A stretch of DNA of 64,000 bases from Nannochloropsis salina CCMP1776 (taxonomy: Eukaryota; Sar; Eustigmatophyceae; Eustigmatales; Monodopsidaceae), in assembly GCA_004565275.1 (NCBI GenBank), contig SDOX01000011.1:767881-831880 (forward strand), given 5' to 3'. Under the pieces are notes generated by a model. It saw only the letters and a program-made list of their open reading frames with translations. It did not search any database and was not told where the DNA came from. The translations under genes and the position numbers were made by a program. This document shows positions 1 to 12,212 of this stretch, in pieces. Numbering within the stretch: position 1 is the first letter of the stretch; each line of letters opens with the position of its first letter.

Positions 1-155
1 AGAGCTTATAATGGCGATATGTCAAGTAAGGCCTATCTGCAGGAGGGTGGGGCCCTGGCACGAGCTGATTTGCCAATAATCTCACCTTTTCCTTTTTACA
101 GGATCCACGTCACGCCTCGTCGACCGCTGTAAAGAGACAATTGGAATGTATCAAA

Positions 156-3100
156 ATGAGGACAGCGCGTACACAGCGTGTTGCCACCTATGAGAAGCCG
201 CGATGCGACCCAGAGCTCGAGGCTGTGTACGAAAATCTAGGCCGACTGCGTGAAAATGAGCGCCGTCACGAGCATGTGTACGCAGAATTAAAACAATCCA
301 ACCTAGCTCTAACAAAGGAGAAGCAAGCGATCACTATACACGCACATACATACGAAAAGAAAGCTACAGCGTTGGCTCTACAGCTGGAAGCGGCTCAAAG
401 GGAAGTTGCGGAGGCAAATTGCGCGAAGCGCCAACATGCAGAGCAGGTAAAGGCGGAGCTTTTGGCACACGTTAATGAGCTTGAAGAAGTCGAGCGTGCG
501 CGCGAGACTGCGCTGCGTTCCGAGTTAGCGACCGCGAAGCAAGAAAGTGACGAGTGGAGGAGGCAGGCAGAGACGGTCAAAGAGGAAATTGTCGCCATGG
601 GTGTAGCGGATCGCGACAAGCATGAAGCTCTGAAATCTGTGCAGGCAGAGCTTTTAATTTTAAGTGAAGAGTACAAAAATTTGGTTCAACAAATCGCCCT
701 GGAGAAGAAAGAGGTGAAAGCAGCACAACAAGAGTGTGTTGTGCTGCGAGAGGCTGACAAGGAAAGCCGGAGAGCGATGAAGATGCGGGAAGACACCCTG
801 CGAATGGAACTCGCCACAGCAAGCGATGAAATAAATCGTTTGAAAGATCTTTACAAAAGTACAATAGACTCAGTTCAAAGAGGCGACATGTCCATCACGG
901 CACTGCAAAAGAAACTCGAGGAGGCAAATGGAGAGGTAGAGGCTCTGCGTGCAGCGACAGAAGAGCAGCGCCGCGAATTGATGTCATTGCGACGTGAATG
1001 CGCACGAACGAAAATTGAACTAAATAATGCACAAGCTGACGCCTCCACTCGCATGACGGCCTTAGCGCAAGACCTGACGGACGCCAAAGAGGATGCGAAC
1101 CGGTGCAGGTCTATGCTCAGCGCAACGTCAGAAGAGGTCAGTAAAGGTCAGTCTCTGCTCGACATTTCTATGGAAGAGACTCAGACGGTCCGGGAATCAT
1201 GTAAAGCTGAGATCCTTCTATTAGAAGAAGAAGTGAAGCGTTGGAAGGAGGCGGCAGAAAGGGCGCAGGGAGAAGTCACGGAGAAGTCGTCCGTGTTGTC
1301 GAGCCTCCATGAAGAGCACTATCGAGTGCTAGCTGAATCCCAGGATTCACGTGACAAAGCATCGCAATGGCAGAAGACAGCTGAGGCTGCAAAGGACAGA
1401 ATACAATTGCTGGATGCTGAAATGTTGCGTAAGGAATCGGTGCTGGCTGACACCGAGATGCGGATCGAAAAACTGGCAGCCGAGGTAAGGAATGCTCATG
1501 ACGAAGCCGCTCGATTCAAGGCAGCGGCGGAACTCGTCAAGGGGGAAAGTACTAGCCGCTTTATTCAGCTTAAAAATTCTTTAGAGGAAATGCGTGCGCG
1601 CGAAGTGACCCTCACAGATGAGCTAGCGACGAAAATGGAGGAGCTGAGAGAATGTCAAGCAATTGTGGAGGCGAGAGGAAAGGAGATGGCTATGCAGCGA
1701 TATCAAGCCACGGAAAAAGAAAGTGAAACACGCTCGGCACTCGATGCGACTGAAGCTCGCGTCCTAGTCTTGGAAGGTGAAAAAAAGAGGTATGAGAAGG
1801 AATTAGAGCATTGGAGATTCTCTGCAGAGACTGCGGAAAGAAAATACGAGTCCTTACTTGAGGAGAACCAGAACATTCAATCTTCGTTTGAAAGACGGAT
1901 ACAAGATGAATTTTCTCGCGCAAATATATTAGAAACTGAACTAATCGCTACCAAGAAGGATTTGGTAAACCTCAAATCAGTATTGGAAAGCTCGGATGGG
2001 CAGAAGAGGGAAAAGGAAATTTCCCTTGAGAAATCTTTGGCGGAAGCGCGCTCAATTGGGAAAGATTTGCAAATACAGCTTGTCGAGGCCGAGCAAAAGG
2101 TGTTGCACTGGAGAGAAAGTACTCAAGCTGCGCATTCAGAATCAAACGAAGTACGGTCTGCGCTTGATGGAGCACGAACACAAATAGCTACTTTGGAGAA
2201 GGATCTAGAATTGGCACAGCATGCTACAATAATGGTGAAGTCAGCCGCGCAACCCGCCTTAATGAAAGCCGGAGCGACCGACTCTCCAGGCCAAGCACCG
2301 CTTTATCGTGAGCCTGGAGTAGATAGTGAAAGTCTTGCTATGGATCTCGGTGTAGAGCCAATCGACTCAGAAAAGAATGAATTGGGTCAATTTGAAAGGA
2401 AACGAGGGCTTGATGAGGAGCAGGAGAGGGAACCAGCTTTTGCTGACGAGATTACTGTCCCCAAGGACAAATGGCTACGCTTGAAAGCCGACCTTGACTT
2501 TTTAAGAGATGAAAATGCGGCGCTCCAATCAAAGCTCAGAGCTGTTGAAGGCAAGGGAGAGGCAAAATTGTCGGAAGGGAAACTCTTGGGAAAATTGCAG
2601 CGGATGGAGTGGTCGTCATCAAGTTGGAAACCGCCGACGACCTTTCCGGGAGGCGACCCAACGGAATTTTTTTTCGTTGAAATAGGGGCTTGGCGTATTC
2701 GCGCTGGCTGGATAGAGGTCGGAACTTCAAAATCATTTCAGACGGTAGAGTTTCCTTGTATCATTGCACGGCCCAGCAAAGCTTCGGCAGATCTTACCAC
2801 CATCGTTCAACATGCGAGTATTAAAGCGGATGCTATGTATGGACGCTTCCGGGAAATGGGTGTCTTTATTGGAAAAGATGCGTGGTACTGTGCATTTGAC
2901 CATCCTGACCCAGTGCTGCGTGGGTCACTCAAGTTGGAGGCTCCTTTTGACAGGGACAGATTGATACGACCAGCCGATCTCAAACTTCTGCTGAAATACG
3001 TTTTTGAGAAATGCGAAGTCTGCCTTAAAAAGACGCCGCTAGTTGTCACCTACAAACCGACCTCTACCCTGAAAGAACGGGAGGAAGTTGTGGAAATGCT

Positions 3101-4315
3101 GTTTGAATATTGCGAGGCCTCCAGGTAAGATTTGGAATGAAAATAAAATCTGGGACGGATCCTAGTTAAAATAGTGCCTCGCACTTAGAGTCTGAAATGG
3201 TGACGGGAACAAGAGGGACTTGCCATCATTTCCTCATTCTATTTCGCCTTCCAAACCATTTTGTCAAATCTTATCAACTATGTAGCGTTCGATTCCTCAA
3301 CGAAGCGACTATGCTGTCTTCGCTTGCCAACGTCGTGACGGCTTTGACAATTGACATAGGCGAAGATACCACGCGGGTGGTGCCAATATATGAGCAGATG
3401 ATTTTAGAAAAAGGCGTTGAGACGGCAGCTCTTGGTGGCATAGATTTGACAAAGTATATGGCGTATATGCTCTTATCGCGCCGAAATGAAGTCTACTCCT
3501 CTTTGGTGGAACGTAAAATGTTGGAGGTTGCGCGTCTGATCAAAGAAAGTCACGCGTATGTGGCAGCAGATTTCAAGTGTGAAAGAGGGCGTTATGGTAC
3601 ATTCGAACGGGAAAAGATTGATGTCATGAAATTTCACCGGGCACAAATTGCTACCGAGGAGAGCGTGGTTCCCGGTCGTCGTTTGGACATGGCTAGCGTC
3701 GGGGAACCGAATGGCAAGTCGAACACCTCTGGAGATGGGCGGGGAAGTGTCGAGGTAAGACAACCCCTTAAAAATGGAAAAGAGTTGGTGCTTTCGGTTG
3801 GTTGTGAGCGCTTTCATTGCGGCGAGCTATTTTTCCGTCCCAAACTGTTCCCGGATATTGGCCAAACTACGAGCGTGATCGACCTGGTGATGAAAAGTCT
3901 CGCTTCAGTGGATAAGGAACTCTGGCCCCTGCTGCTCTCACACGTGCTGATCGCGGGGCAATCAAGCCGTCTGCCTGGATTGGTCGAGCGCATTACAAAA
4001 GAGCTGAAAGATTCATTACCACCCGAGTTTGCCGGGATTTTGAATGTCAACCACTTAGAAGTTGCTATAATGGGGGGAAATATGGAAGAGGAGAGGCGAA
4101 TTGACGGGGGGGAAACAAACAAGTACATGAAGGAGGAAAAGACTCACATTCCTGACTCCGATAAAATTGTTCAAAACATGACTGCTGTTTCTCGCGGAGC
4201 GCTTGCACGCGCGGCCGAGATCATTTCAGAGAGAGGAAGCTGGATTAGTGCAGAGGTTTACAACATCGATGGGCCTCAAGCTATTGAAGATCCTGCTTAC
4301 ATCTGTACACCTTAA
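156..4315 (+). CDS. Coiled-coil protein fused to a divergent actin-like (ARP) domain
   Basis: The gene has two exons, 156-3124 and 3286-4315. The 161-base intron starts GTAAGA and ends TAG, and joining restores a Ser codon and an unbroken actin-like fold; the product is 1,332 aa. Residues about 30-720 are charged, Glu/Lys/Arg/Ala-rich heptads typical of a long coiled coil. An actin-like domain follows from about residue 830. Visible actin landmarks are VEIGAWRIRAGW (phosphate loop 1, lacking the usual Asp), a PLVVTYKP segment, DIGEDTTRVVPIYE (phosphate loop 2) and a GQSSRLPGL segment where actin has GGTTMYPG. The reading frame is open upstream to 102, after a good acceptor at 99-101, and a mini-exon at 11-25 followed by GTAAGG could supply an earlier ATG, so the true start is uncertain. 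I know no standard family with this architecture. A cytoskeletal or chromatin-linked role is only inference. Confidence 0.75.
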
Positions 4316-4701
4316 CTGTCCATAAATGTATTTGTTACCTTATATGAGAATGTAAGAGTTACTATGTTTCTTGATAATTTGTTACGGAAGCGTGCTGCGG
4401 ATATGAACGTTTCAACAACAGAGGTATTGGACGGAATGCGTGCTGCGTCAAAAAAGGACTAGTAACATTAAATGTCAATTTGTAATTCTTTAAAGACGGG
4501 GAGCTTTACTTTACGAGTTAATTCCTGTTGTTCAATTGTCATGCGGAAGAGCTTAAGCTGTCTGTCTTCTATTGAAAGGCCCCTTCATGACCGTTGTGTC
4601 TCAATTCCCTCGATATTCTTTGACAGTGAATATCCAGGTCCTCTTCGGACAAACTCAAGTCGACGCTTCTGTCCTCAATGCACCCCTCGCGGCGGCTTCA
4701 A
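4316..4701. other. Convergent intergenic spacer
   Basis: This spacer lies between the stops of two convergent genes. It is AT-rich and should hold both 3' ends. I see no gene in it. Confidence 0.6.
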
Positions 4702-5808
4702 TCAAAGGAACGACTTCTGCGGCAGGCAGGCGGCAGGTAATACTCTTTCATTGATCTCCGTAGCAGGCTCAGCTGGGTGAGGTGGAATGTAGTGGTCAAT
4801 TGCATTTGACTGCCAAATCTTCTGCTTCACGACTGACTTGTATGTTTCAAATGGGGAAATCAAAGGCTCTTCCCAGTCACGTAGGTAATTGTTCAACGCT
4901 CCGGCTCTTGTATTAGATGGTATTGCCATCTTGCTTCCCTTATTTGAAGTCGGCACACCGCCATCGATGTTTCGCCGTGCCTGGCCCCCACCATTTCCCA
5001 CCGTGTACAGCAGAAAACAAGCCGGCAAGCAATATGGTACCCAGTTACACCAAATGTACCAATTTATGAGAGTTGCTGGATCAGAAAATCGCGCTTGCTG
5101 GTGGTTTTCTGCTTGAACAAATCGTGCGAGCAAAAGGACTACGCGCAATAGGAAACAGACAGTACACGCCATGAGGGTAATATTGATTCGTAAAACCGTG
5201 CGAAGCCGTCTTTCCCTTCGGATGGGGTCCCAGCGGGGGTGGTTCCTGACAAGATATTGAAGGCTTATACCGTGGTACAAGAGTGCCAGGCAGCACGCAA
5301 ATAACGCCACAGCCTGCACGAAATAGAAAAACACGAACGGTTGATTACTTGAAGTCACCCACTGATCTCCATTCTGTTGAACCACGATGGCCAAACAGAT
5401 AACGATGAGAGTGTAGATGAGGGTGAAAGCGTCAAGAGCGACGACGTACGTTACGACGCTGTCCTTCCATCTCGATGCATTAAGAGCACGTGCCCAAAGT
5501 ATGACAATCATGGAGAACGCGGCGAGCTCGGCCCACTGAGCCATCAAATGAGCAGAGTAGGAAACTGCTGAAACAAGTTCTCTGCTTAAAGGTATGTAGT
5601 AGCAGAGATCGAGCAGTGCAGCCATGAATAAAAATAAGTGAAAGCAGAGTTTAGTGGTGAATGTCGTTGATGTCGGCAAAGGTGCATGTTGTGTGTCTTG
5701 AAGGAAGTAGAAGACGCAGATTCTCCAAGATATAATGGCCAGCATTACCGCAAACAAGAAAGTGCCTGTGATCCCTATGCCTTGTATGGTTGCGCCTAGG
5801 TCCCCCAT
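4702..5808 (-). CDS. Seven-membrane-segment protein of the TOM1/THH1 type
   Basis: This is a single-exon, 368-aa protein starting at the ATG at 5808. Seven hydrophobic segments can be counted, at roughly residues 10-33, 55-75, 88-110, 120-143, 160-185, 205-230 and 250-272. A basic loop rich in Arg lies between segments 5 and 6. The C-terminal tail of about 95 residues is soluble. The overall pattern, with Trp/Arg-containing segments and short loops, resembles the plant TOM1/TOM3/THH1 family, which sits in the tonoplast and resembles GPCRs in topology. That assignment rests on topology and a general likeness, not on a diagnostic motif, so another seven-segment family is possible. The gene is divergent from the Rieske oxygenase to its right. 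Confidence 0.6.
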   Translation of the reverse strand: MGDLGATIQGIGITGTFLFAVMLAIISWRICVFYFLQDTQHAPLPTSTTFTTKLCFHLFLFMAALLDLCYYIPLSRELVSAVSYSAHLMAQWAELAAFSMIVILWARALNASRWKDSVVTYVVALDAFTLIYTLIVICLAIVVQQNGDQWVTSSNQPFVFFYFVQAVALFACCLALLYHGISLQYLVRNHPRWDPIRRERRLRTVLRINITLMACTVCFLLRVVLLLARFVQAENHQQARFSDPATLINWYIWCNWVPYCLPACFLLYTVGNGGGQARRNIDGGVPTSNKGSKMAIPSNTRAGALNNYLRDWEEPLISPFETYKSVVKQKIWQSNAIDHYIPPHPAEPATEINERVLPAACLPQKSFL

Positions 5809-6642
5809 TTCTCGTATTAAATTGGTGAAATAATGTCTCGAAGGCTATATCCGATAGGAAAGTATGCGATTAATTATATCGTTGGCGAGGTGTTGATGTT
5901 TGTGTATAATTCCGAACAACGCGGCATGTAATGTACGAGAAAGACTGCGCAAATGATTGTTTCCAGTTTCGATGGTTTTACAGATATACGTCCTTTGTGC
6001 ATTATCAAGACGATCTATGGTTTTTGGGGGGTAATTGTGCCATTCTTAGCATGGTCTCTGAAGGAGCGGGATTCCATGTGATAATATGTACATAACATAG
6101 ATGTCATGAGTATTGTTGCGGGTGACAAGATTCAGATTGATATCTGTTCGTCAGAAATATAGAGAAGGGAAAAAAGGACTGTAGAAATCTTTTTTGTTTC
6201 TTACATCGAATTTGAAGATGGACACATTTGTGAACTAATAGAACAAGTGCTCTATGGTTTTACACTGAGAACAAGAGAATAAGGTGGCAAACATCGAAAA
6301 TGTGCGCGTTCCACACCGACCAGCGGTAGCTCTCTAGGCCTCCAAAGACCTGTCTAAACCAATAGATGAGGAATGGGCGCGAAGCTGCTCAAAAACTATC
6401 AAGGCGCGGCGGAGCGCAGGACCATGGCCGATTGACGAAGAACGCTGGCGTCATCTGCCCCGGGAACAGCGAACTTGAAGGTCCGGAGGGGTACATGTAC
6501 TTCACACACGCTCACGCCCTCCATTGTCCCATCCGCACAGCGCCTTGCTACCAACTTATTTCACTGTCAATCTTGTGGAGTTTGACAGTTGCTGTCTTTG
6601 GCTTCTCCTCCCCTTCTCTTTCCGAGTGTGTTCCTTCTTCTG
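5809..6642. other. Divergent intergenic region (promoters)
   Basis: About 830 bases separate two divergently transcribed genes, so both promoters should lie here. I see no convincing exon or known motif. Confidence 0.5.
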
Positions 6643-8563
6643 ATGCCGACCGATCGCCTTCGCCGCCGCGTCTCCGGATTGTCACACCTCCCTTTCCGAG
6701 TCTTTGTCTTGTACGCATGCCTGCCGTCTATTTCGCGTGCATTTCTAGGAGGAACTGTGTCGAAATTTCCTATATTTCTTCAAACGTATTGCCACAAATA
6801 CCCCAAAATATCACTCAAAATGCCTGCTGCTGCACGAATACTCTCCCCGGCATCGGTGATCGAAGCAAAAGAAAATGGCATCGAGGATGACGATGATGCA
6901 TTCGACTGGTGGAAGCAATGGTATCCCGTCGCACTGACTCGAGATATCGATGGCGCCGTGCCAACCAAGGTAATGCTCCTTGGGCGCGACTTGGTGTTAT
7001 GGAGAGAAGGAACCGCGGCGGATGCGAAAAAAGGTGCCGTGCGCACGTGGAGGTGTTTTGTGGACCGGTGTCCCCACAGACTGGCCCCGTTATCAGAGGG
7101 TCGTATTGATACCCGCACAGGCCACTTACAATGCGCGTACCATGGCTGGGAATTCTCTGGATCGGGTCAATGCAGCAAAATACCCCAGACAGATCCGGAA
7201 ACAGATCAAGAGGAGGCTGGGGCTCTGCGCTCTCGGCGGGCCTGCGCTACAAGTCTACCGACGTTAGAGGCCCAGGGCATGATTTGGGTGTGGCCCGACA
7301 CCTCCAAGGAGGGCGTCGAGGCATCCAAGGCTGTGAAGCCAACGCTGATGAAGGACGTGGACGAGAAAGAAATGTCTTACCTGGTCGTTTGTAGGGACAT
7401 GCCGGTGAGTGGATACATAGTATCACGAGGTTTAAGTATCTAGATCTTTAGGTACACCGGGTCATCTTGAATATTTAATATCACGGAAAAATGACTTTCG
7501 CTTGACAGCCATCCTATCTCTTCTCCGCCATAAACAGTACGGCTTCGATACACTTCTGGAAAATGGTATCGATCCCTCGCACCTGCCGTTTGCCCACCAT
7601 AATATTATAAGCAATCGGAATCAAGCGGCATATATAGACACTCAAGTTGACAAAATCTGGAAGGGTGGCTTCGATTCGAACCAATTCTATCCCAAGCGTG
7701 GCCGAAAGCCGTCTTTACCTCCAATATCAGTCTCTGAGCAAAACTTTTTGACGAAAGACAAACGTGCCGATGCCCATAGAATGGCTGCCTGTACAAGTGA
7801 ATTGTCAGAGCGCTTTCCTGATCGACCCATTGCACCTCCTACTGTACGCGTACCGCAATCGCTACATTTTCGGCCACCGACTTTGTTGTACCAAGTGATA
7901 AATGTTACTGCCATCCTCGACAAAATACCCTTCTTGCCAAAGCGTGAGCGCCTCATTCGCATCGTCACTTATGCTGTCCCAGTTGCTCCTGGACGGTCGC
8001 GCGTTATCTACCGCTTTTTGCGGAATTATTTTCTTCCGCCATTCTCCTGGATGCGATGGCCACCGGAATGGATCCAGCATCAACGGATTCTCCGCGTACT
8101 CGATAGCGATACAGTTTTCTTGCATGGCCAAGAACGTGAGCGCGCCCTGCTTAGTCCATCCGCAGCAGCTGACGTAGATAGATGCTATTTTATGCCCACG
8201 GCGGCAGATGGCTCCGTACGAGCGCTGCGGAAGTGGCTTGCCCGCTTCGGTGGTCCTCGCTGGCTGGTCCCGGACCTGTCATCCCTGCCCCCCACGCCGG
8301 ATCGTCGCACTCTCCTCGACCGGTACGAGTCGCACACAAAATCGTGCAAAATTTGTCGAGGTGCGCTTAGAAATCTTAAGAGGCTCAGGCAGCTCATCGG
8401 CTTCATGTCCGTCATGGCTTTCTACCTGGGACTGTTGGGCCAAAGCGTGTATACTCGCTTGGCAGGAGGCTTCTTCACCGTGCTAGGCATTACGGGGTCT
8501 GTTGTCATCAAACGCTTCGAGGAGCGCTTCTATTTTCAGCCATGGGATCATGGCCGCAATTAA
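6643..8563 (+). CDS. Rieske-type oxygenase of the pheophorbide a oxygenase/TIC55 family, plastid-targeted
   Basis: The two exons are 6643-7404 and 7538-8563, and the product is 595 aa. The 133-base intron (GTGAGT...ACAG) joins in phase 0 at DMP/YGFD. The Rieske [2Fe-2S] ligands are CPHR and CAYHGW, about residues 140-165. The mononuclear iron site is the conserved ENGIDPSHLPFAHH stretch about residues 260-273. A C-terminal CxxC (KSCKICRG, about residue 525) is the redox motif seen in this plant family, and hydrophobic segments near the C-terminus suggest membrane attachment. The family opens the pheophorbide ring in chlorophyll breakdown or oxidises related plastid substrates. The ATG at 6643 was chosen because the N-terminus then reads as a signal peptide followed by SRAF, an ASAF-like plastid motif. 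An ATG at 6820 would remove this presequence. The exact substrate cannot be told from sequence. Confidence 0.88.
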
Positions 8564-8950
8564 TAATCAGAAAAAGTCCTTTTCTGCATTTCCTGTCTCA
8601 TACATAGAGCTCCTTGTAGAATTTCGTAAGAGAAGGTATACATAGTGAAATCCGAACAAGTGCCCCCTATTTCATTAAAATAAATAGCACACAACGCAAC
8701 AGAATCAATGTGCATCGGAAGAAAAATATGTCAAGGTCACAACAACACATACCATTTTTATTTCTCTTTTTAATTCGATCTTTTTGAAATAACTGGTAAG
8801 ATATCTTGAAACAAATCTTGGGCCCTTATCTTTTGGTTCTTCGCACCCTTTGTGTAGGTACTTAGTACGTACCACCTCTCAAGATTCAGAGAAATACCCA
8901 AGCTCGTGCCTGGAGAGGAGAGAACCGCCAGCAATAGCCCTCTATCCCCA
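8564..8950. other. Convergent intergenic spacer
   Basis: This AT-rich spacer lies between the oxygenase and VDAC stops. I see no gene in it. Confidence 0.6.
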
Positions 8951-10231
8951 TCACGCGCTCAGAGTGAGACCCAGCCCAAACTTGTGGGAGTCGGAAGCCC
9001 AATCTTTGGCATCCACCTCAGCCGAGAGGAGAAGGTGTGCAAATTTGTTGAGATTTTGCGCGTAGGCGATGGAAAGGAGGGCCGTAGAAGACATTTTCGC
9101 CGAGAGGCGAATATCAGCTTCTGGTCGAAAGCATCCTCCAATAGTCATTCCCTGAGTGTTCTTGTCGACCTGATAGTCGAGCTGGGCGCCGAAGGTGACC
9201 TGAGGATTCACGCGCGACAGCAGCGAAAATTGAAGATTGGACATTTTGTGATAGGAGCGCACTGAGGCCTCCCAGCTGGTGTTGACTTTCGCGAGACCCA
9301 CATTGTAGTCGAGGAACTCAGGTTTTTGATCCTTCTCGTCCAGTTGGGTGTTGTATGTTGCCTGAAAACCCGCCAATAGCCCGCGTTTTCCGGCCAGATT
9401 CACCACCACCGAGCCGTTGACAGTAGGGCCGTTCACAACATCGACGTCACTCAAAGCGGAAAGAATTCCTGGGCTTACATACTCTACACCCAGCTTGCCG
9501 TGAGACTTGATAGGTTTGCCGGTGTCTTGGCGCCCATCCTCTGCACTCACCCAGAGCTTGAGCTTAGAGTCAACATCTAAAGAAGCTTCCCCCAAAACAC
9601 GACCATCGCTTTTGAATTCCAACTTGTCCAGCGAGATGCCGGATGGATGCTTGTATTTTGCTGCCAACTTCGCCATAACGCCTTTCGAGGACAGCTCCCC
9701 CTCGCTGGTCCACGTCTTTGGTCGTAGGTAACAATGATGGAAAAGGATGAGTCCTCCCCCCATTTACAGTCCTTTTTAAGACAAAAGCAAGCGTACTTGA
9801 TACTTGACGAAAGCAGCGTATTTATGTATACAGAAATGAGAGACAAATTTGAGGAGACAACAACCTTCATGCACCAATGAATTTGGCTGCTTCTACTCTT
9901 TCAAGAGATCTAGCATATATAAAAACAAAAAGCGCAATTTACCCCAGACGAGAAGGATACGATATGAAGGGCAAAGTTCACGTGAATTTCACAGCATGCA
10001 GCGGAAATCCTCGCTACCGTTCACTTACCACGCCGTCTGGAGTCGGCAGCTTGATTTTCAGCTTTCTCTTGTAGCTAAAATCGTCATTTAAAAGATCTGT
10101 GGAAGGAGAGAAAAACGTGAGCTCGTCACGTGTCTTCCGGAGCAGTGGAATGAAAGCACAAACATATTGACCGAATTCGTTCCTGCTGCGTTCCTACCAG
10201 CTGTGGACCGCCCGAAGTCCTTGAAAAACAT
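8951..10231 (-). CDS. VDAC: Voltage-dependent anion channel, mitochondrial outer-membrane porin
   Basis: The gene has three exons on the minus strand: 10231-10198, 10096-10029 and 9715-8951. The joins are phase 1 and phase 0, with donors GTAGGA and GTAAGT, and give 288 aa, the usual VDAC length. The N-terminus reads MFFKDFGRSTADLLNDDF, which matches the amphipathic N-terminal helix of the family, and is followed by strand-like segments such as GVTWTSEGEL. The last third repeats the alternating beta-strand pattern of a 19-strand barrel. The protein passes ATP, ADP and other metabolites across the mitochondrial outer membrane. The first two exons are short (34 and 68 nt) and were found by phase and conservation. 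Only the last exon forms a long single-frame ORF. Confidence 0.92.
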
Positions 10232-10846
10232 GTCCACAGGATTATTGAGACTTCCCTGTCCATGTAAAGATGTTCAAAGCGTGAACCAAATCAGATGCGC
10301 TCAGAATTATGGACAAGAGCTGTACTCGAATCCCTGTTCCTTCTCAGAAAGGCGTGTCTTGTCGAGGACCTCAGCGTATGCTGCTCTCTCTATGCATTAG
10401 CAGCGTCTTCCACTACCACCTGCCTCGCAAATTGGATCCTTCACTCGGGCGATCATGCAATATCTAACGAGTGCCCAGTGCAACCATCAACACATGGTGA
10501 CGTGTCTGCATCGAGACACTATGTTTCCGAGAAGATGCAGTCGTGAAGATACGTTGCCCACGTGAAGAGGCTCTCGCCGTAAACCTCGAAGTCGCCGGCT
10601 ATCTTTGCTTGGCGACGTACACTCTGTCGGATGGCGTCAAGGTCTGCTTTCCCGGGTTACTCTTTCATTTGAACAGTATCCCAGATCAGCATAATTTGAG
10701 GAGCTTCGTTCGAGCCATCAAATTATTGCAAGTTCAGCAAAAGAATTGCTCACGTGTTGAGCCATAAGAATCTCTATTTCCGTCGAGGTTCTCCACGCAT
10801 TTAGTAAATTTATTGATATCCTGAACATCTTCTATCGTCAAGAAAG
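10232..10846. other. Intergenic region upstream of VDAC
   Basis: This region is moderately GC-rich and has overlapping plus-strand ORFs in several frames (10295-10546 and 10543-10767). None has a recognisable domain or a compelling splice pattern. It probably contains the VDAC promoter. Confidence 0.4.
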
Positions 10847-11127
10847 ATGGTGAAACCTGGAAATCGTCACGATGAAGTGGAAGGCCTGTACGCCCCTATA
10901 GCTTTCACTGCTTTTTTAAATTTAAAGGCGTATATGATAGGAGGAGCCATAAAACAGCAGTATGAAGGGTAAGGAATCTGAAATGAATGCGAAGGGGAGG
11001 AAAAATGAAATTGTGAACTTGAGCTGCTTTTGTTCAAGTGACAAGAGAAGAGAGCGTTTTTATGTGATACAAATAAATAGCCGGTAATGGATCTCAGTAC
11101 AGGCTCGCTTACCCTCCAGAGGGATGA
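10847..11127 (+). CDS. Putative 48-residue protein with one hydrophobic segment
   Basis: Two exons, 10847-10968 and 11103-11127, join in phase 2 through a GTAAGG...ACAG intron of 134 bases and give a 48-aa product. The first exon is open from its ATG and reads like coding sequence: a short polar start, then a central IAFTAFLNLKAYMIGGAIKQQ hydrophobic stretch, followed by a short tail ending PPEG. Small one-segment proteins of this shape are common as accessory subunits of mitochondrial or ER membrane complexes, but I do not recognise a family. The evidence is the open frame plus a matching donor, acceptor and phase. Transcript data would settle it. Confidence 0.4.
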
Positions 11128-11817
11128 GACCTAGAGGGTGGCGCATTTCTGAAAAGCAGTATTACGGTACAGGCGTTTATGCGGATCTGCTTCCGGGCCA
11201 CATTGTACTTGCACAACATCTAGGGTGCATACATACAAGCATCGATGTAGTACGAATAATCGGCGTCCCCTTTGAAGAAATCTCAGTTGCTCCTGCAAAT
11301 GAGGTGAAGCTCGAAATAACGAGTACGAGGAAGGGATCGAGATGATTTGAAAACGTATCACGTCCTATTTTTTCCTTCAAGCATTATGCTTATGTACTGC
11401 AAGAGAAAGTGCCCTTGTAAAATCATTTTATATTAGGGGGAAGGTTGTTTTTTTGTTCACAAGTTGCGCGATGCCGGCGGCATGCCAGAGATGTTAGTAC
11501 ATTTCACATTCATGAGTGAGAGCGTGAGTAAATTGACCATTGGACTTATAATGTACGTATTTCTATACAGACATATATACATACATACATATATGCCTAT
11601 TATTTCTTTTTAGCAGTATTGTAATGGTTGGCTTCATCGCAAGACAGCTGCAAAGTAGAAATGGACTAGGGGATGAGAGGAAGCCGGGGTTAATGTCGCC
11701 ACGGGAAAGCTACCCGGCCGGCTCGTGAGGAACTTTTAGAGGGCTGGACCTCTTATGCGTGCGAAGCAGGGTACACGCTCTGATTTATTGGTGTACACTG
11801 ATCTAATCGCATAGCAG
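11128..11817. other. Unresolved intergenic region
   Basis: It holds a 73-residue plus-strand ORF (11124-11345), an opposing minus-strand ORF of similar quality over the same bases, and a short AT-rich microsatellite near 11570-11595. I cannot assign a gene. Confidence 0.35.
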
Positions 11818-12212
11818 GTAATTTGTGCTGTTCAATATCCGAGCGCTGGTCTACTTTCGTTGCCCGAAGCGCTGCAACGCTTAGCCCGCGCACAGTTCTC
11901 ACAGCAGTAGCCGCATCAGACGAGGTAAGGCGCCTTGAGAATTTCTTTAGCCCAGATTACAAACATGAAATTTATCACGTTATGTCTTCTACCTAATAGC
12001 TTTTAAGATTTTTTGCTATCTATGTTTCCCGGAAGACCTCGGATTGGCTTGCTACCACGCTGACAACCTTTTCATGGTCCGTGCGTAGCGCTCTCCGAGG
12101 CACGTTTGCTCTCCTGTCTGTTTTAGCTACTTCCCCTTGGTGCAATGCCTCAAGATACAGGCTACTTAATAGTGTGAAAAATAGTATGACTACAGTCCCC
12201 TTCATAGTGTAA
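11818..12212 (+). CDS. Candidate 3' exons of an unrecognised gene
   Basis: Two stretches look like consecutive exons, 11818-11924 and 12000-12212. The first follows a CAG acceptor, is open for 35 codons and ends at GAG before GTAAGG. The second follows a pyrimidine-rich TAG acceptor and stays open for 70 codons to a TAA. They join in phase 0 without a stop. The joined peptide is rich in Ser, Thr, Leu and Ala with no recognisable motif. The first exon needs one upstream base to complete its codon, so the 5' part of the gene is missing; ORFs at 11124-11345 or 11624-11725 are possible but do not fit cleanly. A minus-strand ORF over the same bases is probably its shadow. Confidence 0.3.

Noticed and set aside
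7675-7692. GGTTCGAATC on the minus strand
   Set aside because: It is inside the Rieske oxygenase coding exon and no tRNA stems surround it.
12020-12205. Minus-strand ORF with a signal-peptide-like start and an R-A-L-R sequence that resembles an oomycete RxLR effector
   Set aside because: It lies exactly antisense to a plus-strand exon candidate with good splice sites, the four-residue motif is easily found by chance, and no effector repertoire is expected in a free-living alga.
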